DNA from: Hetaerina americana
Taxonomy: Eukaryota > Arthropoda > Insecta > Odonata > Calopterygidae
Length of the DNA: 64,000 nucleotides
NCBI GenBank assembly: GCA_022747635.1
Contig: JAKTNV010000005.1
Location: 88,849,969 to 88,913,968 of the forward strand
Direction of reading: 5' to 3'
In this document: positions 1 through 11,557 of the stretch, in pieces
How positions within the stretch are numbered: position 1 is the first letter of the stretch
Layout: each line of letters starts with the position of its first letter
The notes under the pieces: generated by a model
The model's input: only the letters and a program-made list of their open reading frames with translations
Databases searched by the model: none
Told to the model about the DNA's origin: nothing
Translations under genes and position numbers: made by a program

Positions 1-3000
1 ATATTTAACAATTCTTTCCTTTTTCATTTGACCTCCTTCACGGAGGATCACTCGGCGAATGGTGTTCGTGTGCTTAACAGACTTGTTTTTCGAAATTAAT
101 AGTTTTAGTTGCTCCATTTCCGTGCTCAGCTCGTCTTAGGGAAAGACCTCGCAGGGTCCCCTTGGGTGGAGGGGAGGCTACGGGGGGAGGAAGGGGGCTT
201 TCACCTTGCTCGGACCTCGCTCCGATGGCCCGACCGTTGGAACGATCAAAATCCTCCGTCAGTCGCTAAAAATCGGACGCATTGGTCCAAGGAGTGAATT
301 TCATAGCCGAGCAGTCGTCCTAAACGCCTGTGCCGTCTGTCCATGCACCTGACTCTTTCTCGTTTCTCTTTTTGCCTCATTTTCTGCTCATTTATCTTGA
401 CCTTGTAATATTTTGCGGTTCCCGATTTTTTTACAATGCGTTCCTCTCATCACATGTGTCGTTCTGGCACGCCAGCACTCGATCCCAATCTTGATCCATT
501 ATTTTTCGTCTTTTACCGCCAAATGTTGACTTTTTCGTTGGTTTGCTTTATTTTTGTAAATCAAGATTATTTTCAAAACTGGAAAAATCTGGAAAACTCG
601 GGAAGTTTGATGGCTATTCTGGAAAAAACATGTGTGTGACACATTTTCGATTGAGAATTTCCCCGCGTCTCATTTTGAGATTCGTTCGAGAAACGTTTTT
701 TATTACCGCTTTCTTAATCTTAGTTCTACTTCGGATGCAGTGTTTCATCCTTTACCTGAATGTTAGAGCCCAACTATTTTGTTATATTAATATTTTTTTA
801 TTTAGCGTTTCATAGTTTAATTTTCATTTTTACTGTATTTAATTTTGTAGTTTTGTTGTTCCCCAAAAAATATTTGATTTTTCTCCTCGGCCCTGTCTAC
901 TTTTCAAGAAGCAGTTTTCTCGAGAGTGATTTCCGGAATTGCTGTTGATCAATGAGAATGTTAAAGTTTTGATGTGACTGAACCGATACTCCCCACGATT
1001 CGATTTTGCCTTAGAACATTGTTTCTGGACATTTATTTCGTTTTAAGTCTCCATGTCCACTTCCACAAGTCCTCTTAGGGAAGGTCTCCTCTCAATATAT
1101 TGCTATTATAAAAGAATTTGTAATCAGGGTGGTGCACCAACTGAACGACCTGGAGAAATGAAAATGTTTCCTGGGAAACCTGAAGAGGAGGAAATTTCTT
1201 GATAATTGGAAAGCGAACACCCTGTGAATAGTGTGTAGTAATAAATTATGTTTCTTCCTTAAACCAACGAGTATGGTGAAAATGTTCGTAATGTTTTAGT
1301 CTGATTGGTTTATAACCGTAGTGGTATGAAAGTTCTTTGACGGTATTAATTCCACTTCTTTATTTTCATTTTTCTCTTTACTAGTTCGTATACTATTATT
1401 TTCCATAACATTATGAATAATTCCTTTTTGAAATTACATTTACGGTGAATGAATAGCGTCGATTAAGAGCGACAGAATTGTCTCTGGAACATTTTAATAT
1501 TTTTTTAGTATTATATGTTCTGCTTGACATTGTATGTCATATTATGACTTTTTTGGCTTCTGGAACACTTCGTACTTAATTTCAAATCATGTAGACTGAA
1601 AAGTAAAAATTGTTCAGTTCTTCTGGAGATGCTTCTGAGATTCTTTTATAAGGTGATGCACATGCAAATAAATCCCACGGTCAACTTATTTTCTGGTGTT
1701 TCGAGTAATAACAGAAACTATATGAATAGTAAACACATAATCTTAGAAAATAGCGTGACGACAGGGTTCGTGATCCAATGTTTCCAGAAGTTGACGATAT
1801 TTTTTAAATTATACATGACTTTTATCGTACTGATATTTATAAATGAAGCTATTTATTTGAAATTTAAATTGATGCAAATCAGGTATTAAATATTATTGCT
1901 ATTTTGAGATCATGTTTATCTTTAAAAAAACCTCTGATGTTCTTCTCTTTTCGATTTTAGCACCTTCAAAATAATTAACGTCCCGCCATGATTGCGTCGA
2001 GTTATTTTATAAAGTTCATTTGATGATAGTTGCAGTCAATGAACGCCAATGGTGGTGCTCCAATGGTTTATGTGATGTCGCACCTTAAACGTATATGTCA
2101 TAATCTTGTACGTATTGTATTTTTGAAATGCTGAACAATATCTGGTAAATTGCCGTTGTTGTATCTCTTCATCCAACCGGCTGTCTTGTTGGCATGTTAC
2201 ATGCTGACTGCATAAATATGCCTTCATGCGCTGCAAAGTCCGAAGAGATTTCTTGACTGCACGTCCAATCCATTTCACCCGGTTTCCGCTGCCGGACTTC
2301 CGCCAATGAATCGACTCGCGAGTGGGCGTGCTAAGTACGGGTGTGTTTTTTCTTGTCGTCAAGGTATCGAAATCAAAACAATAGTTCCTGTTCCCATTTG
2401 AGTGTGGATTGCAATGGATTAGGATTCATACTCTGATCTTTACCCATGATAGTTGTTGCATGGCACAATTTATTGAGTTGGTTTTCCGTTGCAAATTATG
2501 TTTTCAACGCTGTTTGGATCCTCAATGGACTCGATTATTTTGTTAGTGTTTTCTTTCCCACTGGTTTCCCATTCACCGATACATCTGTCATTTTTACTGC
2601 TTCTTTTTTATTTAATATTAAGTCGCTCGGGATTCGCTCAAGATCCCAGCCAGTTCCACTCCGCCAGAGGGCCGACTGTTTGTCCTCGCGGAGCGGCGAG
2701 CGTGCGAATTTCAAGTCGAGGGGCTTTCCACCGTGCCCCTCCGCTCCCCACCACCCCTTCACCAATGCAATGGCGCCCCCCCACACGGGTGCCCACCCCC
2801 TGCAGTGCCATTCTCAGCTCTGTCCGTGACCCTCTCCCGGGGCCGTGTCTCTCCACCGTCGCTACTCTAGGACATGTACGCGTGAACGATTGAGAGGCGG
2901 GCAGCCAGCCCTTCCGACGCCGCGTGTTGCTCGCGGGTGGGACACTTTCTACTGCAACCAATCATGTGGGGTGAACATTCGCTGCTGTAATAGTTTTCAG

Positions 3001-3537
3001 ATTTCTCGCACCCAGTTTAGCTCAGTTTTCTCAGCACGTTAGAATTGCATGCTTTCCATTAGGCTACGGTTGACGGAATAGACAGGCACCTGCGTTGTGA
3101 TGGTCTCAACGGGTCTGCTAACCTCGATCCCTCAATAATATCGCTGTGATCACCTTTCCATCGACAACGGCGATTAAAATGTATATTAAAATATTTCAGA
3201 AGATAAATGAAATTTGAGGAAGTCATTTATCGCTACTCCACGAAGGGGAAGAGATAAGTCTAAAACTGAAACGTGTTTCTTCCAACGTCGGTTTTTTTTC
3301 ATGAACCAAAATTGAACAACTTTCCATCTCTGCAAATCATAAAATGTCGCCGCATCGCAAATAATATGCTGTATTGTAAACACCTTAAGTCTCAGGTTTG
3401 AATTCAGTCAATTCATATCACACTTCCGCATGAAATGATGGTAAAGTACATTTATTTTGATTTCAGGCGCTATTTTATTTGAGCAAGCGAAGTATGGGCA
3501 ATGAGGGGGTTGGACCGCTATAGGTGGACCTCTCATA
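1..3537. other. AT-rich non-coding DNA, no gene recognised
   Basis: Only short open frames of about 60-134 codons occur, and none resembles a protein family I know. A GC-rich patch at about 2640-2960 is open in several frames on both strands, which is what GC-rich DNA without stops does by chance. It could be a CpG-rich regulatory patch, but nothing else supports that. I see no RNA gene and no repeat with clear ends before the SINE flank at 3538. Confidence 0.6.
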
Positions 3538-3551
3538 TAATGCATAGAAGA

Positions 3552-3877
3552 GTATTAGTAGTAGCTAAAAGTGAAGGCAGGGGAACGACAGCAGAGATCA
3601 TTTGCGCCAGAAGGGATGGATGGGTAGTCTGGTAGGGGTAGGGTGCTATAGGAGGGTGAAGAGAGAAACCCGAATATAGATAGATAGATAGATAGTGGTC
3701 TTTATTTGGGCGAAATTGAGACCAAATGGTCCCTTCTTCCATTTAACCCTTACCGAAGACGGTATTAGCCTACTATTAACGAAAGGCGCCAAAGGGTCCA
3801 CAGTTTAACGTCCCATTCGACGGGTGGCGTACTCACTTAAAGTGCTCCCCACATAGCACTCCAAGTAGAGATCGAGG
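3552..3877 (-). mobile_element. SINE copy, 5'-truncated, with 14-bp target-site duplication
   Basis: Read on the minus strand, this 326-bp unit matches the SINE at 62506-62821 from just after the tRNA-like head (the 'ctcgatc.ctactt' motif) to the (ACT)n-like tail. The shared interior includes 'gggacgttaa' and 'ttggcgcctttcgt'. It is flanked by a perfect 14-bp direct repeat, TAATGCATAGAAGA, at 3538-3551 and 3878-3891. The tRNA-derived head is missing, a 5' truncation expected from LINE-driven retroposition. About 80 bp with a short (GATA)n tract (3677-3695) has no counterpart in the other copy, so it is either an insertion or a subfamily difference. It interrupts an RTE LINE remnant that continues from 3892. 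Confidence 0.82.
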
Positions 3878-3891
3878 TAATGCATAGAAGA

Positions 3892-5455
3892 TCTGTATAG
3901 TAAATACATAAGGCCAATAAGTTTAGCCGTAGAAAGATAGTACGACATAGAAGAGTGATGGCTTTGTTCGAGGCATTCTAATTGATGGCGAGATAGAAGA
4001 GGCATTTAAGGAAATGAAATAAGGATATGTGGGGTTAACAACATTGCCCCAGAATTACTTTAAGGACATGGGAGGAAGAGTTTTATTCATTTTTATGGAC
4101 ATTCACGCGGGAGGAAGTTGGCGCAAGTTTTCGTCAGATGTTAGTTACTACTCCAAAAAAGGGGAAGTTAGCCGTAAGTGAGGACTAGAGAACAACAAAT
4201 TTAATGTCGCACTCAGCTAAAATGGTTCAAAGGATCAAGAAAAGGATGGAGAGAAGGGCAAATCAATACTTTGGGGTGATCAATTTGGATTCAGGAAGGG
4301 GAGTGAACGTGTGATGGCATAGCAGTGATGAAGGCACTAATAGAGAGGATCATAGAATAAAATCAGGATGTACTTGTGTGTTTCGTAGATTTCGGAAAGG
4401 AATTTGATAGAGTGAAGGGGGTCGAATAAATTAATATATTGCTGAAAATAGGAGTAGACTGGGAGGATAAGAGATTTATCCACAGCCGATTCATGTCACA
4501 GATTGGCCAGGTGAGAGTGGGGGACGGAGAGCCCGGATGGCCAGCGTTGGGAAGGGGAGTTATGGCTATCAATTTTGACGTATGCTTTTCGACGTATATC
4601 TGGAGGAAAAGGGAGCATGGGAAGAACTTGAGATAGGAATATTTGTTGGATGAGAATTCGTTAAATCAGTAAGATTTCAACAATGGAACATAAAGCTTCA
4701 GCTAGCTTACACTAACAATTTATGCTAAGCACCTTAAATAGTCGATGTGGTAGGTATGGGATGAGAATCAATGTGAGAAAAGCAAATTTAATGAAGATTT
4801 TTAGGAAGGGGAAGGCTATTTTAAACTTTGAAATAGTAGGGCAAAAATTAGAGCAGGAGGAACCTTTGCAGTGAGTGTTTTGGACCAAGATGGTCAAAGC
4901 AGTGGCGACATAAGAAAATATAATTGCAATAGGTCAAGAAACTTTCACAAATTGGATGGAATTGAAGACAGGGACGCTATGTAAAGATATCAAGGAGATA
5001 TTAGAGTAAATTTTGATGTAGGGCGTGGTTTTATGCGGCACGAAAATTTAGCTGTTGAAACAAGTCGATAGGTGTAAATTGGATGCCTTATGAAATGTGG
5101 GTGTGGACAAAGACGTAAACGTTGCAGTGGATACGGAGGAAGCGATAGGAATGCTGGGAGTCAAAACGGGAATTGTTCGGAGATATCCAGAGGAGGCAGG
5201 AATGATGGATGCAGAGTGTTTTGATTGGGAAGAGTGCGATAGACGGGAGAATGTCAGGCAAACGAGGAAGGGATAGGAATGGAATACCGATTTTAGACGG
5301 AATGAAGGGAGAAAGGAAACTTACAGAATTCGAGACGGGTTTACGAAGATCGTATTACATGTAGAGTAGGATGTCGGGTTGTGTTTTTTTAAGAGAAGCA
5401 AGAGAATTATTTGGTAGCTTGTGTCCGTCCAAAATCTATCTTAAAAGGTAGAAGA
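3892..5455 (+). mobile_element. RTE-type LINE remnant (reverse-transcriptase region to 3' end)
   Basis: Translation in shifting frames gives a decayed reverse transcriptase. Around 4130-4300 there is 'PKKGKL', then a stretch ending in 'DQFGFRKG'; near 4375-4415 'VDFGKEFDRVK', corresponding to the usual VDFEKAFDRV; near 4700 'LAYTNNL', a mutated YADD box. The C-terminal part follows to about 5340. It is full of stops and frameshifts, so it is non-functional. The 3' tail shows the family's 'tccaaaa' plus a small hairpin (5436-5451) found at the ends of other RTE copies here. The endonuclease domain is absent, so the copy is 5' truncated. Confidence 0.8.
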
Positions 5456-6372
5456 TCTTTATAAGTATAGCTGCATTCTTTCCCTATCTTATGGCCTAAG
5501 GACTCTCATCATTTACAACCCGTGTGTGGACAGAAAGTATATTTTCTTTTTAAGAAGCGGTCTATATTTTTTCTTAATTTAACGGAGAATAATCTTTTAG
5601 TTCGAAGTTTCACGCCTCAGTAGTCGGTGAGGTGTTTACATGCGTAATTAATTCTGTTTTCAGTTTAGTTTTGCTGGGACGCTCGGAATACGTTTTTGTG
5701 TGTGTGTGTGGGGGGGGGGGAGAGAGGGTATGGGTGAAGGGAGAGGAATGAAACGGTTCATTCCCTTCTTCGCGCGTGGGCCCTCCCCTTCGCAAGTCGA
5801 CCCTCTCCGTCATTGGGCGACCCCTCGACCGTGACGATCGGGGAAATGCGTTCGGCCGGCGTGGAGGCGTGAACGCGGTGTCGCGTAATCTGAAAGGGGG
5901 GGGAGGCGGAATTTAAAAAGATTGACGCAGAATATTGCGTAATTGGAGACATCTGTGATCTCCTTGCTTTCGGTTGACTTTTGTGGGATAAATTTTTGAT
6001 TCACATTCTTATTTCGCAAAATCTAGGGGGACGACATCCTTTTTGCCACCTCTCGCCTCTCAAAAGAATACATACCAGTATATTTTATATTTCAGTGAAA
6101 CACCCTCCCCATTTTCGGAGCTAGCAAATTCCCTTGTACAACGCTGGAAAAGTTATTCCTTCGCTCCTTACGATCGTGGAAAATGAAATGTCTTCCCTTC
6201 AATGTCTAATCTCATCAACCGTAATAATCGTTTGGCACTGCTCTTCAAGTGGATCGTCTTTATTGTCAACAATTTTTCTACCTTAGGAAAAAATTTTTTC
6301 CTTCCATATCTCAATCAAGGGAGACCAGAGGAAGCACACCTACCCATTTTTAAAACTTTTTTGTCAAAATTG
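5456..6372. other. Non-coding DNA with a (GT)n/(G)n tract
   Basis: A short microsatellite of GT repeats running into ten or more G residues lies at about 5697-5721. The next 200 bp are GC-rich. Overlapping minus-strand open frames of 64-69 codons between 5610 and 6019 have no recognisable homology. Nothing else is supported. Confidence 0.5.
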
Positions 6373-6774
6373 TTAAAAACTAAGGTATGTGCCAAACTCG
6401 GCACATTGGGCATTCCCGTTACAGTTACGCTTCACCAGAAGGCAGGCAACCCGTCTCACCATTTTTAGATTAAAAAGAAATAATTCCTTATTAACTGCCT
6501 CTTTACAATAGTTAGTCTTACTAACAAAACATGGGAATATCCTTTTTCAAATTTTACCTTTCATAATTTATTTCAATACACAATGTGCAAATCATCAATA
6601 ACTTTATTACAGTCAAATATCAGCTGGCAGCATAAAAAGTAATATGCAAGGAGGAAAACAGATATTTTTCCAAAACGAGTTACACATCAAAGAGAGTTAC
6701 ACATCATAATCAAGCACTTATTCTAAAATGGACGCACTAATTTCTGTCATCATTTCAGCAAAATATAAAAATCA

Positions 6775-7000
6775 ATGGGGAAGTATTTGAATGTCATTGA
6801 GTAAAGGATGTTTCTTCATTGTTCTCCGGATCTCCAACTCTTCCTTCTTGTCCATCCTCCTCCCTTTTTCTTCACGATGTAGAGTTTTGGGGATGAAATC
6901 ACTGGTGTGATTTTCCTCCCACAGGTGTTTGGCAAAGTGGGATTGGGCGAGGTTACACTTCTTGTAGCACCTCTTGTGTTCCTCCGCTCTTGTCCGCACC
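6775..7000 (-). pseudogene. Penelope-like element endonuclease fragment (distal GIY-YIG region)
   Basis: The 75-residue minus-strand frame carries 'EEHKRCYKKC', 'FAKHLWEENH' and 'RRMDKKEELEIRR'. These match the second half of the GIY-YIG endonuclease of Penelope-like retroelements (R..EH...A.H....H, then K...LE). The GIY and YIG strands themselves are not present, so it is only a fragment. It points away from the reverse-transcriptase piece next door, although in an intact element both domains lie in one frame in the order RT then endonuclease. Identification rests on motif recall, not a search. Confidence 0.6.
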
Positions 7001-7153
7001 GTTCATGGACGAGTTCGAACAAAAATTGTTTATGAATAGTTCAGTGAACACAAAAAACATTTACTTCTGGGTCCGCTACGTGGATGACATCTTTGCAATA
7101 TGGACTGGCACTGAAAGACAACTGCACAGTTTTTTGTCGGTTTTAAATTCTCA
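7001..7153 (+). pseudogene. Penelope-like element reverse-transcriptase fragment (YVDD box)
   Basis: The plus-strand frame reads 'FMDEFEQKLF' followed by 'FWVRYVDDIFAIW' and 'LHSFLSVLNSQ'. This is the catalytic YVDD neighbourhood (codons at 7077-7088) of a Penelope-like reverse transcriptase, in the order seen in that family. Only about 50 codons survive. The frame runs straight into antisense piggyBac sequence at about 7154, so the original continuation is lost. Confidence 0.68.
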
Positions 7154-7590
7154 GCCACCCATACAATCATCATACATTTTTACCATTTTGGGACACTGAA
7201 CTTCGACTTTTCCCTTGCCCTTCTTGTCCCACCGTTGTACAGTTCCCATCGGATGAGCACTACCAAATGTACCCATCAATGTCACTTGTCGGTTATCAAA
7301 CCACTTCACGACCCTGACACTTACTCCATCCACAGTGGCTTCCTTTTCATCGATTGAGCCCCTACCTCTTTTCTTCAGTTCCTTGTCAGGCCATAGATTA
7401 CACCCTGGAATCCTATTACATCTAACTGTTCCCAGAGAAGATACTCCTTTTTTGTGTAATTCTATAAGAAGTACCAACGAGGTAAACCAATTGTCAAAGT
7501 ATAATGTAAAGTTTTTGTTGCTCTCTGAAATTGAAACTAAATTTAGGACAAAATTACCACTTGCTCCAATGTCCGTGACACCAGGTAAGG
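7154..7590 (-). pseudogene. piggyBac transposase fragment
   Basis: On the minus strand one open frame of about 145 codons reads 'DIGASGNFVLNLV', 'LYFDNWFTS', 'KKGVSSLGTVRCNRIPGC', 'ELKKRGRGS', 'VVKWFDNRQVTL' and 'KMVKMYDDCMGG'. These are successive blocks of the DDE_Tnp_1_7 catalytic domain of piggyBac transposases. The Asp in YFDNWFTS (codon 7493-7495) corresponds to the second catalytic Asp. The frame stops right after MGG, where the third catalytic Asp would be in MGGVD, and the region with the first Asp is absent. It is therefore inactive, although the surviving block has no internal stop, suggesting modest age. It is not flanked by host exons, so I see no sign of domestication. Confidence 0.8.
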
Positions 7591-8017
7591 CGATTTACTG
7601 ACTTACGTTGCTGTATTGCCGTAACAGCCCAGAGGGACGAATTCGTCACACACTTATTTTTCCTTCAATTTCAAATAATCTGAAAAATTAACATGTCACG
7701 ATTACATATTACAGTAAGGAAAACCATAAAGAATACAAAATAAATTTTAGAAACACATAAACTTACCTATGAAAGCCAAAAACTAAAAGAAAAATCCAGC
7801 AAGTAGACTATCTTCCACGTGGTTTGCTTCGACTTATTCCAATCAACGTCCGAGTTCTACCTTTCCCCGCTTGGTGGCGACACTTACTGCTGCCGGCAGA
7901 TACGAATGTGCCGAAAACGTCACAATGGGCTATTGTTGAATAACTCACTTAGCTACTGAGGGAAAATGATTCTGGAGGTATGTGCCGAATTCGGCACACC
8001 TGAAGTTAAAGGGTTAA

Positions 8018-8370
8018 GCAATTAGTGTGTTCTTGTCTAGGTGTTTATTCGCTTTGACGTCGGTCATGGTCCTCTTTTTAGTGCAAACTGCTATAATTAC
8101 TGGATATGTATTTAAAAACTAATGATTGGCCATTATTGAAAGTTATAATCACTAATTAAATTTCCGAAATTATTTTATCTGACTATTTTTAGGCACCTAT
8201 ACTGGTCTCAAGGTGTCGGTTCTCATCTTATGTATATTATACATAATCTACCGGTTAAGGTAGAGTTTGAATGTAGACCACTGCGAAATTAATGTCTTGT
8301 CTTTCCAAAAAAAAACAAAACCCAACACCCTCTCTACAACAAGTCCCTCTTGTTCTCTGTATTCTTCCTT
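8018..8370. other. Non-coding DNA with a solitary RTE 3' tail
   Basis: The minus strand at 8248-8263 carries the perfect hairpin (ctacc...ggtag) typical of the RTE LINE 3' end in this window, with only a short match around it. Otherwise AT-rich with nothing recognised. Confidence 0.45.
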
Positions 8371-8372
8371 CC

Positions 8373-8376
<4 letters not shown>

Positions 8377-8439
<63 letters not shown>

Positions 8440-8478
8440 TATATACAAAAAAGGAGCCCATATGCATGCATGTGTGTG

Positions 8479-8559
<81 letters not shown>

Positions 8560-8737
8560 TCTATTTGTGTTATATTGTGTCAGCCCATTATTGTGCCGCT
8601 CGTGTGAGTTTTTCCGTACAATCGTTATATATATATATATATATATAACGATTATATATGTATATTCTATTTGTGTTATATTGTGTCAGCCCATTATTGT
8701 GCCGCTCGTGTGAGTTTTTCCGTACAATCGTTAATCG

Positions 8738-8783
<46 letters not shown>

Positions 8784-8848
8784 CGATTGTACGGAAAAAC
8801 TCACACGAGCGGCACAATAATGGGCTGACACAATATAACACAAATAGA

Positions 8849-8913
<65 letters not shown>

Positions 8914-8956
8914 TATATACATATATTGGGCTGACACAATATAACACAAATAGAAT

Positions 8957-9023
<67 letters not shown>

Positions 9024-9059
9024 CACACGCACATGCATGCATATGGGCTCCTTTTTTGT
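8377..9059. repeat. Nested inverted repeats around (AT)n microsatellites
   Basis: Six (AT)n tracts alternate with copies of a unique unit. The 73-bp unit starting 'gtatattctatttgtg' occurs forward at 8554-8626 and 8660-8732, inverted at 8782-8854, and as a 32-bp inverted part at 8927-8958. An outer pair of arms containing 'aaaaaaggagcccatatgca' lies at about 8446-8494 and, inverted, at 9012-9059. The whole block is thus an imperfect palindrome centred near 8757. Apparent open frames here encode only Ile-Tyr repeats and are not genes. Confidence 0.9.
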
Positions 9060-9281
9060 GTTAACCGTTGGTGAGTTCATTCGAGGCTGGCACTCCTTAC
9101 TTGCATTAATCGCCGTATCTTCGCCAATTCACTCCTAACAAAACCCAAATCCACGCCTTCTTTATGCTTAAATGATGCCTGCATTGGTATTGTTTAGGCC
9201 AGTCAATGGTGTCGAAACCACTATAATGCCGCACGGTTTCGAAGCCATTGTTTGTTGAGGAAAAGGTCTGTTATATATAGG

Positions 9282-9480
9282 TTAGGGTAGGGCTCACCTA
9301 GAGCTAAGCCAATGAGCACAATTCTTAGAAATGTTTCCCGGGAAGAACTGGTACCCGCCAAATCACACAGCTTGGGTCAAGCTGAGGGTGCCTCTAAGTG
9401 TCCCCGGGAATCGAACCCCAGGCCCTCCCGTCAGTGTCCCACGGCGACCTAGGCCACCGCAATGAGTGACGACCAGAGGT
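9282..9480 (-). repeat. Probable tRNA-headed SINE fragment
   Basis: The minus strand contains a near-consensus RNA polymerase III B box (ggttcgattcc) around 9405-9415, preceded by an A-box-like 'ggtggcctaggtcgcc' at 9447-9462. The spacing is that of a tRNA head. The flanks do not fold into an acceptor stem, so it is not a working tRNA. Ends are approximate and I found no target-site duplication. Confidence 0.45.
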
Positions 9481-11555
9481 GATTACATTATGTTCGCCGT
9501 CGCTTTCTTAAGAAAGTGTGGAGAACCCGGAAAATAAGCGTAAGTGAATGTATTACTCCAAGGGCTTCGCTACCTCAGTAATTTCCAGTTGCTGCGCACG
9601 CGTGCAAGTAGAGTCCACATTTTTTTGCGAAGAATTGAGATATAGCCTTCAAGTAATTTTATTGTGCGGTATTTTTTGCATAAATGAAATTGTTACCTTT
9701 CACTATCTTTCTCAAAATATTATCAGTAGTGCGGTTAATTAATTGTCTCCGTTTTCTGTTGGTTTGACATATTTCTTCTGCGGCGATTCACGCATTGATC
9801 TGTGTCTCCTAACCCTCGCGATTGTCTTTGTCGAACTTTCCCTCTGATATTTGGATTAGAAAAGTGCACTGTATGAACTGTGAGTTTTCTAATCCATGTG
9901 ATGGCATATCCTATTGTATCATATGAGCGTAGAATGGAGGCTTTATAGTTTTGGAGCGAAATAAAAGGAACAGAGGAAAGAAGTGAAAAAATTTTCAGTG
10001 ATAATGGTGTGTGCCCTGTCAATGCCAATAATACGATCTGCGATCATGCGCATACGTAACCGACGGTCTGAATTCACCTCATCTCGTACACATCAGGAAA
10101 AAGTTGTTACCGATACGTTTTATATACCTAGTACGTAAATTTATATGAAACCCAAATAATTTCTGCTATTAATCATAGAAATTATTTCTACAAAAGAAGT
10201 AAACGGGTTAGTTCAAACGCCAATAATGCATTAATTTGGGATAGTTCGGGATTTAATCGATTGTCGATCGCACCTAAATTTGAATCGGATTGCAATTCTG
10301 CAAAATTTTTGGAGAACCGGTGTGTGCTGAAATTCTAGCAAATGATCTCCAATTAGTGGCTGCAATTCCTGGAAATAAGTTTCATACTTTCGTTCGTAAG
10401 CTGTCGGGAGTGAGCAAGACTGCATAATGAGCGAAGCACGGAGTTGTTTTTTTCTCGTGAGTGAGTTGATTTAATCCAAGTGAGGTTGCTACTCGCCACC
10501 ATTCCCTCAAATATACTCATTAAAGAGGTTGTAAATCGGGCGTACCTTATTTATGAGAGCAAATTGCAATACGTCTCTTATTTTTCGATTTTGCAGTTAT
10601 GAAACCATTCTATTGATATTTTGAACGGCTCTTTCTTCAGGCTTTCGATTTTGTTACCGCCGTCGACCTCGGAGGAACTTTTACCTGGTAACATTTCGTA
10701 TGTGCGTCGGAGTGAATGTATCGATTGGTTACGAGTATCTCTATTCATCCTTGCGATTTGGAAATTATAAACATCATTGAGTTCCTGAAAAACAAGAAGA
10801 CATGTTTCAGAAAGGCATTTTCTCTTCGTGCATATCTAAATCGTCTAGGAATGTGAATCGAATTTTTTTTTAAACTTCCAAAAATTTAATTTCTTTGTTT
10901 TTTTTATGGAATTAGAGCTGTTTCTCCAGCAGTCTGACTTTTTTTTACTTGATTGTACTCGTAAATTATTCCAGTTATTTCCATGGCAAGGTTGTCAACA
11001 GATAAAGAAGTCCAAATAACCAATATGGCGTTTCAAATACGCACTGGCATTAGGGTAAGTATTAGAAGTAAATCTTCTCTTTATTGTTGTCCATGACATA
11101 ATATGAGCTGATTCGGTGTCGTTTAGATGACTTGCGTTGTGTATCACGCCTAGATTCGCTAATGCGTCCGTTCCAACACTGCACGGTCAACAGGAACATG
11201 ACCGTTCCATGAACACTCTATCCACCATAGTGCCTTTTGTTTGCCGTGTACCCCGTGAACTTTTTCCGACTTTGTTTTTTGAAGAATAGATTTCAGAGGA
11301 GGTTGGGAAGGTGTTGGCGGGAGGTGTCCCGTTCCTTCGCCTCGTGTCGCAACTTCCGGAATTCCTCGCACGCCGTCTCGCGCCGGAAGCTTTCTTTAGT
11401 TTCTCTTGTCTCCCCGCTAGGAGGATTTTTCACAACTGCTGAAGGTGGAGGGCGGAAGATCCTCTCCATGGTTTAATTGTTTTACTATCAGGTATCAATC
11501 TAGCATTAATTAATCCATCGTTGGTGCGGTGTTATTTTAATTCACGAGGGTCAAA
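9481..11555. other. AT-rich non-coding DNA, no gene recognised
   Basis: Short open frames (up to 97 codons) have no recognisable domains. A GC-richer stretch at about 11280-11400 contains overlapping frames on both strands but no motif I can name. Confidence 0.5.
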
Positions 11556-11557
11556 TA

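Larger units (their letters stand above)
6373..8017 (-). mobile_element. piggyBac-type DNA transposon remnant
   Basis: The outer limits are set by two related end motifs: one at about 6377-6411 (tgtgccaaactcggcaca core) and one at 7978-8013 (tgtgccgaattcggcaca core), the second directly followed by TTAA at 8014-8017. On the minus strand the right end reads TTAA then CCCTTTAAC, a plausible piggyBac-type terminus. The left end also has a TTAA (6373-6376) but lacks the CCC, so that boundary is uncertain. Inside is a clear piece of piggyBac transposase (7154-7590) and, between it and the left end, Penelope-like fragments. Most of the transposase is missing and the element is dead. Confidence 0.55.

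Noticed and set aside
7154..7590. A domesticated piggyBac-derived host gene
   Set aside because: Only part of the catalytic domain is present, one boundary lies at a mosaic junction, and no host exons flank it; a dead transposon is the simpler reading.
8255..9080. Several open frames of 70-148 codons
   Set aside because: They encode Tyr-Ile repeats from (AT)n tracts and are not genes.
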